From Chamaelirium japonicum (lineage: Eukaryota > Streptophyta > Magnoliopsida > Liliales > Melanthiaceae), in NCBI GenBank assembly GCA_947650365.1, contig OX393551.1, positions 63,047,173-63,111,172 of the forward strand: a stretch of DNA of 64,000 nucleotides, written 5' to 3'. Position 1 is the first letter of the stretch. Every line of letters begins with the position of its first letter. A model generated the notes under the pieces. It did no database searches. It was not told where the DNA came from and saw only the letters and a program-made list of their open reading frames with translations. A program made the position numbers and the translations under genes. Positions 21,972 through 32,475 of this stretch are shown in pieces.

Positions 21972-23973
21972 ATGAGAGGGTACGGCGAGCGATTCCAAGG
22001 GCGACTCCGAGGGCGACATGGTGGTTCTCCGCCGCCTGACGTCTGGCATCCCCGCACCAAACGCCGGCATCAGAATCCCTTTCTCAATCCGCGTGTCCTC
22101 AATGGGTACTGGCGGAGAGATTCGGCGGCTCTGCCCTCGGGAAGACAAACCCTGCGTCACCCGGTTTTTAACCCTAGGGTCCAGAATGGTTGTTGGAGGC
22201 ATCGAGAGTCAGAGGGGGCCCAGAGGTCTGCAATACCGCCTCGGGAAGACGCTTCAGATCCTGCCTCCCATCATTCAGATCCTAGTCTTGCCGGCGGATC
22301 TCAACCTCAGCCCAAGGGTTTTAATGAGGATCATCATCGCTCCTCGGGAAGACCAAGAGCCAGATCTTGGGCATATATCGCTGGTGGGCAAGTACAGCAC
22401 CCCTCCCATACCCATACCACCCTCCCCCCACCGCCGCTTCCTCTCCTTCCGCTCCTCCCCCCCATCCGCCCCTTCCGCTTCCGCTTCCTCGTTCACCCGC
22501 AGATCCCAGGGTGCCCTGCCCATTCCAGAAAGGTTGCTGTTTTCGTTGCGGAGAAAAAAGGCACATCATCTCATCCTGTCGCAACGCGATGGTGTGCTGG
22601 ATATGCAGGGGGATAGGGCATTCCTCCTCCCGATGCCCGTTGAGGGTCATTCTGACCTCTTCGGAGCACAACCAACCGGCGATCCACCCCCCTTCCCCTC
22701 CCAGATCCTTCCCCCACCCGTTCGTGACCGTCTCCCCCACAGTGGAATCTCGAGAAGTGGTTTCGAAGATGGAGTCCTGCGCTCTGGTCTGCGTGAAGCA
22801 TGGTAATACCACGGCCTCTGAGCTTTCTGCGGCCTTGAAGGCTCACTGGCAATCGGAATGGTCTTTCCCGACCTGGCAACTGGGGTTCTCGGAGTTCCTG
22901 GTCGAATTCCCTACCCCTATGCCCGACATTCTCAAATCAACCGAGTTTCTGCCACGGTCGGCGCTCTTTCTTTGGAGTTCAAGGCTTGGTCTCCTTCCCA
23001 CAGAGCCAGAGGTGCCTGCTCATTCTCCTTAGTTCGTCTCTTCATCTCGGGAGTCCCCTTGCACTGCTGGAATGCGCCAACGATGAAGGCAGCTCTTGCT
23101 CCTTACGGAGAACTGGTCGAGATCGAGAACACAATGGAGTCTTCCAACAATCTCCAAGTTATGATAGTGTTGTTCCGATCTATCAACCTTTCAGTGATTC
23201 CAGCTGCCCTGTCAGTTCGGGTTGGGGACTACTTTTTCGAACTCTCCATCAGAGTGTCAGACCCCTCCTCCCCGGGCTCCTCTTCTGCTTCCGTTCGTCA
23301 ACCGGGGAGCTCTTCTGATCAGTTGGGGCTCGCCAACGAACCAGCGTCGCCGGCTCAGCTCGACCCGGTTCGAGAGGGGGGCTCGACTTCAGCCATCCCG
23401 GCCAGAGGTGAAGGTAACGCTTTTGGTAGGGAATCTCCCTGCCCAGCTGTCTTGGATCACCGTAATTGCGATATTCCTATTGGGTCTCCTTTGATAATTA
23501 GTACTCCCCGTAATTCTGGGGATTCGTCGGATCCTGATTCTGCTATTCCACCGCTTGGTGCTGGGGATGCTACGGTGGCAGACCCCCAGCCCCAGCCTGT
23601 CCTTACTAATGTGGGTCTGGATTTGCCTAGTCAGGTTTTAGGAGATTCAGAGCCTTGTCTAGAGGTCCCCCGCGAGGAAGCAGACCAGGAGGGTCTGGCA
23701 GATGAGTCCACCCCTCCCCAGCCCCTCCTCCGGACTTACACGCGAAGGAACCCTAGATCGCAGCACCACATCTTGGAAAGCCTGAGGAGTTTTTTGGCGT
23801 CTAGAGCGGAGGGGGACTTTGCACTTTTTCTGAAGCTGCTGGACCAAGAAGCTATCCTGCAGATAGCATCGGAGTGCGGGTTTGCCTTCGGGAATGATGC
23901 TTCGGCAGCGAAGGATTTTTTGTCTTCTTCCCTTTCGCTGGAGAAGAGTAAGGTTTTGGCCAATGGCCTGTAA
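21972..23973 (+). pseudogene. LINE-A ORF1 (two frameshifts)
   Basis: ORF1 proteins of plant L1s bind RNA. The frame opens at MRGYGERFQGRLRGRHGG (21972), moves to a second frame before about 22500 where two CCHC knuckles lie (CCFRCGEKRHIISSC and CWICRGIGHSSSRC, 22520-22660), and to a third near 22900-23030. The RRM-like region follows (KAALAPYGELVEIENTM) and runs to TAA at 23971. Three frames are therefore needed across a proline/serine-rich region with C runs. ORF2 starts 8 bases after the stop. Confidence 0.75.
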
Positions 23974-23981
23974 CTGTGTTA

Positions 23982-26900
23982 ATGAAAATTTTATCCTGGA
24001 ATATTAGGGGTCTTGGGTCGGTGGATAAGAGATTGGCTGTCGCTTTGCTTTGTCGTTTGCATGGTTTAGACATCATATGCCTACAGGAGACGAAGACGTG
24101 TAACCCAAGCTCAGCTTTCCTGAGGAGCTTATCTGGCGGAACCAAATTCTCGTGGGAATCTCTGGACGCATCAGGGGCGTCAGGTGGGGTGCTCATCGGT
24201 TGGAAGAATGATTTATTGGAGTTGACCAGCAAGCAAGTGGGCGCTTTCTCCCTTTCGGTGACTCTCAAGTGCAGGTCCAGCAGAGTGGTTCGGGAGTTCA
24301 CCTCAGTCTATGGGCCTAATGACGTTAGCATCCGTAGTGCTTTTTGGCTGGAACTGGCAGAATTTAGAGGCACTAGGACTGTACCCTGGGTCCTGTGTGG
24401 TGACTTTAATGTGACGAGGTTTAGCCACGAGAGGATAGGAGGTCTAGGGCATCCAGGTGCCATGGAAGATTTCTCCAGCTTCATTCGTTCCTTAGATCTG
24501 AATGACCTCCCACTCCTAGGTCGGCAGTTCACGTGGACCAACAAACGGGAGGTCCCTTCCATGGCGAGATTGGATAGGTTCCTCACCTCTAGTGAGTGGG
24601 ACGCAGCATTCCCAAATTCTACGCAGAGAAGCTTGCAATCTCTGGTCTCAGATCATGTGCCGCTTTTTTTGGATACGTGTACCTCTTGGCCTCTCCCTCC
24701 CCGTCGCTTCCGTTTTGAGAGAATGTGGCTTGAAAACCCTACCTTCGCTTCTCTGGTCAGGAAATGGTGGACTGAATTACCAACGGATTTCAACTCAGCG
24801 CGGAACTTGATTCGGAAACTCAGAGGACTCCGTCAGAAAATCAAGGGCTGGGAACGATCCCGATTTGGCTCAGTCATTCGTCGCAAGCAGGTCATGCTCA
24901 AGACGATTGAGGAATTAGAAATGAAGGAAGAATCTGGGCCTCTTTTGTTGGAAGAGAGGTCCACCCTTGATTCCGCTAAGGCAAACCTGTTGCACCTGCT
25001 ACGTATGGAAGAAATCATGTGGAATCAGCGCTCGAGAGACAAATGGATCAAATTGGGAGATCTTAACACGGCTTTCTTCCATAAGGTAGCTAATGGGAGG
25101 AGGATCAGAAACGACATCCAGCACCTGATGGTAGGGGGCCGTCAATTGGAGGGGTCAGAAGAGGTGCTTGCGGGTGTTACGTCTCACTTCAAGGCGTACT
25201 TTCAAGACCTTCCGGCGTCCTCTGCTTCTTTATCCTGGGGAGATTTGCCAGTCAAGAGGATTCCGGCTTCTGCGGAGTTGGACAGGCAATTTACACAGGA
25301 GGAAATCCGGAAAGCGGTTCTGGATATGAATGGGAATGGAGCCCCTGGGCCAGATGGCTTTTCGATGCTATTCTTTCAGACCTTCTGGGATTGTATCGCC
25401 CCAGACGTCACCAGATTCATTGCTGACTTCTTTGCAGGCTCGGCTTCCTTGGAAAGTCTGAATTATTCCATCCTCATCCTCATCCCTAAGAGATCTGATT
25501 CTTCAGCAGTGTCGGACTACAGGCCTATCAGCCTCTCTAATTGCATCTATAAGATCATTACTAAACTTCTAGCGAACAGATTATCTCCAATTATGGATGA
25601 CCTGATCAGCAAATCACAATCAACGTTTATCAAGGGAAGATTGATTCTTGATAGCGTTGTTTCGGTGCAGGAGATTCTCTATCACTTGAAGGAGACTAAG
25701 TCAGAAGGTCTGGTTCTTAAGCTAGACTTTGAGAAGGCTTTTGATCGGCTCCACTGGGACTTCGTGCTTTCTACGTTGCGAGCTAAGGGCTTCTCCCATA
25801 CTTGGATTAATTGGGTGTCTAACTGTCTTAGTTCTTCCAAACTGGCATGCTCGGTCAACGGCGCAACTGGGAGTCATTTCCGCATGCATAAAGGATTGAA
25901 ACAAGGATGCCCACTCTCCCCGTTCCTATTTATCCTGGCAGTGGATGCCTTCGATGCGATACTCCATAGAGAGAACTCCCAGAACCTATTTCACGGGATC
26001 AGAGGTAACTCTTGGTGTATACCTAACCTGCATTTTGCTGACGATACTATTCTTTTCTGTGAAGCAGAGCTCGAACAGGTAGCAGTTTTGAAAATTATTC
26101 TCTACGCCCTAGAGTTCTGCTCAGGGTTGCGGATTAATTTATGTAAGAGCTCCATGTTCTACGTCGGGCCTTACCGTGAGAAGGGAGTTATGGCTTCGAC
26201 TCTGCTGAACTGCAAGTTAGATTCTTTCCCTATGACATATCTGGGGCTTCCTATAAGCAACAAGCGCCTGGGTAGAGCGGATTGGCTCAAGGTAGTTGAG
26301 AAGGTGGATAGGCGCCTTTCGAATTGGTCAGGAAGATTTCTTTCTCTAGGGGGCAAGCTTACCCTAGTGAATTCGGTGCTGTCTGCTATCCCGTCTTACT
26401 ATCTGGCGTTTTACTACATTCCTTCATGGGTCATCAGGAGAATAGATGGGATCCACAGTTCTTTTCTTTGGAAGGGGGCAGAAGGAAAGTCGGGGTCCTA
26501 TCATCTGGTTAATTGGGGCCTTTCATGTAAATCGCGCAATCAAGGGGGTCTGGGAGTCACAAACCTCAGAGACTTTAATCGAGCTCTTCTAGGAAAATGG
26601 TGGTGGAGATTACAGAATGACCAGGGGGACAACTGGTCGTCGATTATTAGGGATAGATACTTCAAGCGCTTCTTCCCTCTTCAGGCCAGCAGAGCGTCAG
26701 GGAAACTATCTCAGTTTTGGAAAGGCATCTGGAAAGTAGGAGCCCCCTTCCGCTCCTGTATAAGGTTGGTTCCAGGCAATGGTAAGAACATCAAATTTTG
26801 GACAGACCACTGGGTAGATGACATTAGCCTCGCCTCCTTGTTTTTTGAGCTTTTTGACTTGGCGTGGGATACCCAGGCCTCGATTCTTTCACAAACTTCG

Positions 26901-27608
26901 GAGTCTTCGGAGGGTCGAACTTGGTCGGTAAAATTCAGGAGGTCGATTCCGGGAGCTTTACAGGGGCAACTGTCAGACCTTTACCATATCCTAGAGAATT
27001 TCTCCCTGGGTAGCGGTAGAGACACCTCTAGATGGAAGTTGGAGTCTTCAGGGGTATTCTCGGTGAGATCCTTCTACAGATTCCTTAACAACGGAGGATT
27101 GGTCTGCCCTATCGCAAATCACCTTTGGAAGTCGCCAGCTCCGTTGAAGATCAGGATCTTCATGTGGCTTGCTATCAAGGAGAAGATTTTGACTAGAATG
27201 AATCTTCATCAGCGAAACAATCCCAACGTTGCTGACACTTCCTGTCCCATGTGTCACGCACATAGAGAAGATGTGAATCACCTTTTTCTCATATGCCACT
27301 TTGCCAGGTCCCTGTGGTCCATGCTTAAGCAGCGTCTGGGGATCAGTGGTCATCCGGGCTCCTTGCGCTCCCTTTGGACACTTTGGCGCAAGAGAAGGGT
27401 TAAGAAGGATCTTCACATGGCTTGGGATCTATTGGTGATTGGCCTCTGCTGGAGCATTTGGAGGGAACGCAACTCCAGAGTCTTCTCGCATAAGGAACTG
27501 CAGTTTGGGTCCGTTTGGACCAACTTTGTAGCTTTGGTCTCTAGCTGGTCTCCAGGGTTCTCCGTGAAGAGCTCAGGGAAGATTAGCCCCTTTCTTAGTC
27601 TCTTGTAA
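23982..27608 (+). CDS. LINE-A ORF2: endonuclease-reverse transcriptase
   Basis: 1,208 codons without a stop. Residues 1-230 are an APE-type endonuclease (LSWNIRGLG, IICLQETK, LCGDFNVTRF, SDHVPLFLD). RT follows: GAPGPDGFSMLFF, SDYRPISLSNCIYKIITK, LDFEKAFDRLHW, GLKQGCPLSPFLF, catalytic FADD in LHFADDTILFC. A C-terminal zf-RVT domain comes after (HLWKSPAPLKIRIFMWL, CPMCHAHREDVNHLFLIC). All catalytic residues I can check are present. The ATG at 23982 (MKILSWNIRGLG) is chosen over an upstream GTG. The product nicks DNA and copies LINE RNA at the target. Confidence 0.93.
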   Translation: MKILSWNIRGLGSVDKRLAVALLCRLHGLDIICLQETKTCNPSSAFLRSLSGGTKFSWESLDASGASGGVLIGWKNDLLELTSKQVGAFSLSVTLKCRSSRVVREFTSVYGPNDVSIRSAFWLELAEFRGTRTVPWVLCGDFNVTRFSHERIGGLGHPGAMEDFSSFIRSLDLNDLPLLGRQFTWTNKREVPSMARLDRFLTSSEWDAAFPNSTQRSLQSLVSDHVPLFLDTCTSWPLPPRRFRFERMWLENPTFASLVRKWWTELPTDFNSARNLIRKLRGLRQKIKGWERSRFGSVIRRKQVMLKTIEELEMKEESGPLLLEERSTLDSAKANLLHLLRMEEIMWNQRSRDKWIKLGDLNTAFFHKVANGRRIRNDIQHLMVGGRQLEGSEEVLAGVTSHFKAYFQDLPASSASLSWGDLPVKRIPASAELDRQFTQEEIRKAVLDMNGNGAPGPDGFSMLFFQTFWDCIAPDVTRFIADFFAGSASLESLNYSILILIPKRSDSSAVSDYRPISLSNCIYKIITKLLANRLSPIMDDLISKSQSTFIKGRLILDSVVSVQEILYHLKETKSEGLVLKLDFEKAFDRLHWDFVLSTLRAKGFSHTWINWVSNCLSSSKLACSVNGATGSHFRMHKGLKQGCPLSPFLFILAVDAFDAILHRENSQNLFHGIRGNSWCIPNLHFADDTILFCEAELEQVAVLKIILYALEFCSGLRINLCKSSMFYVGPYREKGVMASTLLNCKLDSFPMTYLGLPISNKRLGRADWLKVVEKVDRRLSNWSGRFLSLGGKLTLVNSVLSAIPSYYLAFYYIPSWVIRRIDGIHSSFLWKGAEGKSGSYHLVNWGLSCKSRNQGGLGVTNLRDFNRALLGKWWWRLQNDQGDNWSSIIRDRYFKRFFPLQASRASGKLSQFWKGIWKVGAPFRSCIRLVPGNGKNIKFWTDHWVDDISLASLFFELFDLAWDTQASILSQTSESSEGRTWSVKFRRSIPGALQGQLSDLYHILENFSLGSGRDTSRWKLESSGVFSVRSFYRFLNNGGLVCPIANHLWKSPAPLKIRIFMWLAIKEKILTRMNLHQRNNPNVADTSCPMCHAHREDVNHLFLICHFARSLWSMLKQRLGISGHPGSLRSLWTLWRKRRVKKDLHMAWDLLVIGLCWSIWRERNSRVFSHKELQFGSVWTNFVALVSSWSPGFSVKSSGKISPFLSLL

Positions 27609-27688
27609 CTTCCTTTTTTGCTCTTTTAATAAAGCTTGGGGTATGCTCAACCCCATCCTCTCCATCTCGGGGAGGAATTGCTCTAAAA

Positions 27689-28730
27689 AATATAGCTCTA
27701 TTGGACAAATGGTGGTGGAGGCTACAACATGAGCCCCTGATATTTGGTCCAGTGTTATCAAAGAGAGATATTTTAAGAGATTCTCACCATTACAAGTCTG
27801 TGGCCGGAGATCAGGCAAGCTCTCACACTTTTGGAGGGGGATTCAATGGGTGCCAGAACCCTTTAAGAAGGGGAGCCGACTTCTTCTGGGTGACGAGAAG
27901 AACATAAAATTCTAGACAGAACAATGGGTCGGGGATATTAGCCTGGCTACCTTATTCTATGATCTGTTCCTTATTGCCTTCCGTCGGCTCTCAAGTCCTC
28001 TTCTCTTCAGGGTCTACTACCTGGTCCATCAAATTCTGTCGCTCAATTCCGGAGAACCTAGGCCCTTAGCTAGTAGATTTATACTCCTTGCTTGAGCATT
28101 TCTCTATCTCTACCAACAGAGACTCCTCCTTCTAGAAACTCAGCTCATCAGGCTCCTTTATGGTTAACTCGTTCTATCGCTTCATCAATCGGGGAGGGAC
28201 TATTTGCCTTTTTACTACCCATCTTTTGAAGTCTCCAGCGCCTTTGAGATGCATGATCTTCATCTGCCTCAAGGATCGGCTCCTAACGAAAGTTCAACTG
28301 TGGCACCGTAAACATCCGGGGGTCATTGAGGTGTCTTGCATTTTGTGTGGTAGATCCAAGGAGGATATCAATCACTTATTGTTGCATTGCCCGTTCTCGA
28401 GATCACTATGGAGGCTTCTTAAAGCCAAGTTAGGCGTGAAGGGGCATCCCGTCTCTACTCTATCTCTTTGGACCATCTGGCGCAGGAAGAGGATTAACCG
28501 CATGCTAAGGCAGGGCTGGGACACCTTTTGGTGGTTTGTATTTGCTGGAGGATCTGGAAGGAGAGGAACGCTCGCATCAGGCAGAATGAATCTTCGACCC
28601 AAGAGATGGCCCCTAATTTTGGCTACGACGAAGTGCTGGAGCACGATTCTAGCCCTCGAGAGTGCAATAAGAATTCTCACTGTAATAGATCTCTTGTAAC
28701 ATCTTTTTTACCTATTTTTAATAATATTAG
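27689..28730 (+). pseudogene. LINE-C ORF2 3' part (zf-RVT) and 3' UTR start
   Basis: Continues LINE-C after the LINE-A insertion: KWWWRLQ, then, across frameshifts and stops, SFYRFINRGGTICLF, HLLKSPAPLRCMIFICL and CILCGRSKEDINHLLLHC (zf-RVT). The 3' UTR (TTTTAATAATATTAG) is cut at 28730 by the chromovirus and resumes at 41118. Confidence 0.85.
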
Positions 28731-29725
28731 TGATGCGGACATCAGCACGGAGCCGCGCTCGTGGCGTGTGTACCAGCGCAGGAGGCGCCAGCGTAGTTTG
28801 TGGATGTGATCAGTTGTTCCAGTTTGATTCCATGTTTTGTGTTTTTTTTATTTTTGGCACTTGTGTTCAGTCCCACCTAGCCTGTTGGCCGTGTGGACCA
28901 GTCGTTGTAAGCCTATATAAAGGTCGTTGTCTTCTCATTTGAGGTACGGAAGAATAAAATAAAATTTTGTTTTTCCTCTACACATGTTGAGAGAAACCAG
29001 GGTGAGGTGTGTGAAACCCAAACCCCAAACCCTAGGCATGTGAAACCCTGGGTCCAGCATAGATGTGTGAAACCCTAGTTGGCCTTTGAAATATTTTCCC
29101 CTTTTCTTTCCTCAGCCCACCAACACCGATCCCCCTCTCTCTCTCTTCCCGCGACCCTCTCTCTCCCTCTCGCGACTCCCCGACCCCAGGCCCGATCGAC
29201 CCCCCCTCCCTCTTCCTCTACAGCCCCGACCCGATCCCCCACCCCTCCCGCCTCCTTGCCCCGCGCCCCGCCACCGGCCGCCGCCCCCTCCCTGCGCTAC
29301 AGCCTCGGCCCCGCCTACCTCCTGTGCCGCCGCCCGACCCGACCCGATCCTCTACCCCCGCCCGCCTCCTTGCCCCGCGCCCCGCCACCGGCCGCTGCCT
29401 CCTCCCTGCGCTACAGCCCCGGCCGCCCCCCTCCTGTGCTGCAGCCCGACCCGATCCCGACCCCCCCTCCCCGCGATCCAACCCGAGCCCCTCCTCCCCA
29501 TCCCTGCAGGCCCCGACCCTAGCCCCTTCCCTCCTCCCTCCCCACTGCGGACAGCAAACCCCAACCCCAAACCCACCTCTCCTCTCCATTCCCCAAACCT
29601 CGGTATGCTCGCATGGGAGATTCGAACGCGGATCACGGCATGATCCCGGACACAGACGGATACCTCGACACCAACTCCCCCTTCCTCGATTTCTAGGTCG
29701 ACGAAGGAAGAGTGTGGAGGAGTAC
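28731..29725 (+). repeat. Chromovirus 5' LTR, proximal part
   Basis: Matches 39696-40700 closely: shared TATA box (CTATATAA, 28913-28920), AATAAAATAAAA, AACCCTAGTTGGCC, a CCCCGCC-rich block and GTGTGGAGGAGTAC. At 29725 it ends abruptly against an element-X LTR, whereas the 3' LTR continues with TTGGAGCCC. Confidence 0.9.
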
Positions 29726-30336
29726 TGATGAAGACCTGATCAGCACCTTCAGATCATCGCCGCATCTTCCGTTTATCGTCGGAGACATTTATTTACTGTC
29801 GTTTTTGTTTTATGTTTGGATGACATTAGCCGTTTGGGACTTGTTAGACGTTATTTCAGTTTTTGGCCGTTTTTCCCTGTTTTTGGCCTTATTTCAGCAT
29901 GCAGTTTTATTTATGTTTTTGCCCAATTCATGGGGGATGTCCATGATCTCATCCGAGGGCTTTTCGGATTGAATCCGGGTCTTCTCGGGTGAGTTGCAGC
30001 ATTATATTAATAAAATTATGGGTGCGTGTGTTTGCGGGGTGCCGACGGACGAGATTAGATCTCGAAACCGACGGTTAGATGGCGAAATAACACCATTTTG
30101 ATGACATGGCAAGTTATGGGCTTCAATTAGGCTTAAATGGGCTTATCTTAAGCCCAATAGGAATTCCCTTTGTGATGCCGCCCCTCTCTCTCCTTTTTCC
30201 CGTGAACACCCGTCCGCTACCCCCTTGCCGCGCGGATCCCGAGGCACCCGGCCCTTTGTTCCGCTCCCTCTCTTCTCTCTCTTCTCTCCCTTGTTTCTCT
30301 CTCTTTTCCTTTCCTTTCTTGGCGCATCAAATCCAC
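29726..30336 (+). repeat. Element-X LTR, copy A (plus strand, truncated)
   Basis: Starts TGATGAAGACCTG directly after the gypsy flank AGTAC and runs to ...GCGCATCAAATCCAC. Copies B and C on the minus strand are almost identical. The same gypsy/X junction is present, inverted, at 33861/33862. Confidence 0.85.
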
Positions 30337-30665
30337 AAGGCGCACCTTACAACTGACAACTAGAATGGTGTGGATTTGATGCGCCAAGAAAGGAAAGGAA
30401 AAGAGAGAGAAACAAGGGAGAGAAGAGAGAGAAGAGAGGGAGCGGAACAAAGGGCCGGGTGCCTCGGGATTTGATGCGCCAACTTGCATCGTTGCCGGTG
30501 ACGCCTTGTCCCAACCGAGGTAGAAACTTGCATCGTTGCCGGTGCCTCGGGATTTGATGCGTCAAATTGCCGTTGCCGGTGCGCCTTGTCCCAACCGAGG
30601 TTGATGTCCCAACCGAGTTGAAAAGAGAGGTTGGGACAAGGCGCACCTTACAACTGACAACTAGA
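30337..30665. repeat. Scrambled junction with direct, tandem and inverted filler repeats
   Basis: The block AAGGCGCACCTTACAACTGA (30337) through the first ~130 bp of the B arm is repeated 301 bp on (30638). Between lie short pieces in shuffled order: CTTGCATCGTTGCCGGTG twice (30483, 30527), CGCCTTGTCCCAACCGAGG twice (30502, 30582), its reverse form GGTTGGGACAAGGCG at 30629, and GCCTCGGGATTTGATGCG twice. This patchwork joins the inverted X LTR copies A and B. Confidence 0.85.
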
Positions 30666-31281
30666 ATGGTGTGGATTTGATGCGCCAAGAAAGGAAAGGA
30701 AAAGAGAGAGAAACAAGGGAGAGAAGAGAGAGAAGAGAGGGAGCGGAACAAAGGGCCGGGTGCCTCGGGATCCGCGCGGCAAGGGGGTAGCGGACGGGTG
30801 TTCACGGGAAAAAGGAGAGAGAGGGGCGGCATCACAAAGGGAATTCCTATTGGGCTTAAGATAAGCCCATTTAAGCCTAATTGAAGCCCATAACTTGCCA
30901 TGTCATCAAAATGGTGTTATTTCGCCATCTAACCGTCGGTTTCGAGATCTAATCTCGTCCGTCGGCACCCCGCAAACACACGCACCCATAATTTTATTAA
31001 TATAATGCTGCAACTCACCCGAGAAGACCCGGATTCAATCCGAAAAGCCCTCGGATGAGATCATGGACATCCCCCATGAATTGGGCAAAAACATAAATAA
31101 AACTGCATGCTGAAATAAGGCCAAAAACAGGGAAAAACGGCCAAAAACTGAAATAACGTCTAACAAGTCCCAAACGGCTAATGTCATCCAAACATAAAAC
31201 AAAAACGACAGTAAATAAATGTCTCCGACGATAAACGGAAGATGCGGCGATGATCTGAAGGTGCTGATCAGGTCTTCATCA
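30638..31281 (-). repeat. Element-X 3' LTR, copy B (truncated)
   Basis: Minus strand from TGATGAAGACC at 31281. It matches copy C base for base over most of its length, but ends at the scrambled junction and lacks the last ~740 bp of the LTR. Confidence 0.8.
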
Positions 31282-32303
31282 ATCGCTTCCGCTGCGAAAA
31301 ACTCGTCCTCGAGTTTACGCCGAAAGACATCGCCGGTAGCAGGAGGGAGACCACCACCGTGGGAACGTCGCTGTGTCTGGATCTGATGATGAATTCCCAA
31401 TAAGTGATGTCTCGGGCAGTCAACAACCTCTGGGCCTCTCGCGAAGGGAGTGCTGGCGTCGAGCGAGGGCCAGAAGGTACTGAAGTACAAAAACAGAAGC
31501 GCACGAGCTGTAGGTGGTCGGTCAGTCCCGACAAAGTCAAAGCGCGCAAGTGGCTTAGCTGTCTGAAGCTCCCCAACTGGCTCTGACTGTAGCTGTGATG
31601 GAAGCTCCGCGGAAGTCGGAGGCTCCACGGGTGTCTCTGCTGTAGGAAGAACTGCCGAAGGAGGTGCCTCATCTGTAAGCTCTGTGAAAGGTAGGAGAAG
31701 CCTCTCCGTAGTCACTACCGGAGGAAGTGGCTCCTCTGTAGGCACTGCTGAAGATGGAAAGAGCTCCTCTGAAGCCACTGAAGGAGGAGGTGGCACCGCT
31801 GTAGGCACTGGAGAAGGCGGAAGGAACTCCTCTGTAGTCGCTGACGGAAGAGGTGGCTCCTCCGTAGGCATTGGCCGAGGAAGCTCCACAGGAGGCGGAT
31901 GCTTCTCAAGTGGGGCCACTGGTGGAACCGGGTACTCCACAGGAGGTGGAGGCTCTGCTGGAGGTGGTGGCCTGCTGTATCGGGCAAGCCTCTGGTTCTG
32001 CTTCTCCCTCCATGCCAACTCATCCTCAATATCATCAAGTAAGAGCTGGGTTTCGATATATCTGATTTTCAAGGTTGGCACTGAAGGACTCCGTAAAACC
32101 CATTGAACAAAAGGTTTAGAAGATAGATCCAGGTCATGGGCTTGATCTCGAATCGAAGAGGAGTATCTACGTTCCATCGAAGATCTCGGGAAAAGGGTAG
32201 GACATGGCTCAAGAGATTTATATAGCCTGACAAATTGTTTATAGGTGTGGGTATCTAGTGGGTCAAGCGAATAAGGATGGGATCGGACGCGACGATAGGA
32301 CAT
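31035..32303 (-). CDS. Unknown proline-rich ORF of element X
   Basis: 422 codons starting MSYRRVRSHPYSLDPLD. The first ~110 residues are a mixed, possibly folded region (TYKQFVRLYKSLEPCPTLF, KIRYIETQLLLDDIEDELAW). Residues ~115-260 are low-complexity with about ten PTEEPLPP/VASEELFP-type repeats. The last ~85 residues are translated from the 3' LTR. The frame is open further upstream to 32537, but that lies in the LTR/PBS, so the first internal ATG is preferred. No known retroelement domain is seen; it may be a structural or accessory protein, or neutral. Confidence 0.45.
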   Translation of the reverse strand: MSYRRVRSHPYSLDPLDTHTYKQFVRLYKSLEPCPTLFPRSSMERRYSSSIRDQAHDLDLSSKPFVQWVLRSPSVPTLKIRYIETQLLLDDIEDELAWREKQNQRLARYSRPPPPAEPPPPVEYPVPPVAPLEKHPPPVELPRPMPTEEPPLPSATTEEFLPPSPVPTAVPPPPSVASEELFPSSAVPTEEPLPPVVTTERLLLPFTELTDEAPPSAVLPTAETPVEPPTSAELPSQLQSEPVGELQTAKPLARFDFVGTDRPPTARALLFLYFSTFWPSLDASTPFARGPEVVDCPRHHLLGIHHQIQTQRRSHGGGLPPATGDVFRRKLEDEFFAAEAIDEDLISTFRSSPHLPFIVGDIYLLSFLFYVWMTLAVWDLLDVISVFGRFSLFLALFQHAVLFMFLPNSWGMSMISSEGFSD

Positions 32304-32460
32304 GGCGTCAGATACACGATGCAATCCTAACGCTAGACGTAATCCTAACACTAAATGCAAATCAAGCACGCAAGACGATGACCTATGCAAAATCAGCAAA
32401 GAAAAGATTAGGGTTTGCTGAAATTCAGCACTCAAAAGAAACCCGAACAAGTTCTTTCGA

Positions 32461-32472
32461 GCTCTGATACCA
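32461..32472 (-). promoter_or_regulatory. Primer binding site of element X (initiator-Met tRNA)
   Basis: Minus strand TGGTATCAGAGC, three bases (AGT) after the LTR terminus GCATCA. Confidence 0.85.
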
Positions 32473-32475
32473 ACT

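Larger units (their letters stand above)
21964..27688 (+). mobile_element. LINE-A: full-length plant L1 non-LTR retrotransposon
   Basis: 5.7 kb with ORF1, ORF2, a 3' end containing AATAAA (27628) and the element-typical GGGGTATGCTCAACCCCATCC segment, and a short A tail. It is flanked by an 18-bp perfect TSD within LINE-C, a relative of the same family. ORF2 is fully open, which suggests a young insertion. Confidence 0.92.
21946..27706. repeat. LINE-A target-site duplication
   Basis: AATATAGCTCTATTGGAC occurs at 21946-21963 and again, identical, at 27689-27706, on the two borders of LINE-A. The 18-bp perfect copy is typical of L1 target-primed insertion. Confidence 0.9.

Noticed and set aside
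29079-29728. Long proline/arginine-rich open frames in all phases (also 33859-34513 and 40047-40718)
   Set aside because: They lie in the C-rich part of the chromovirus LTR and appear on both strands; composition keeps frames open by chance.
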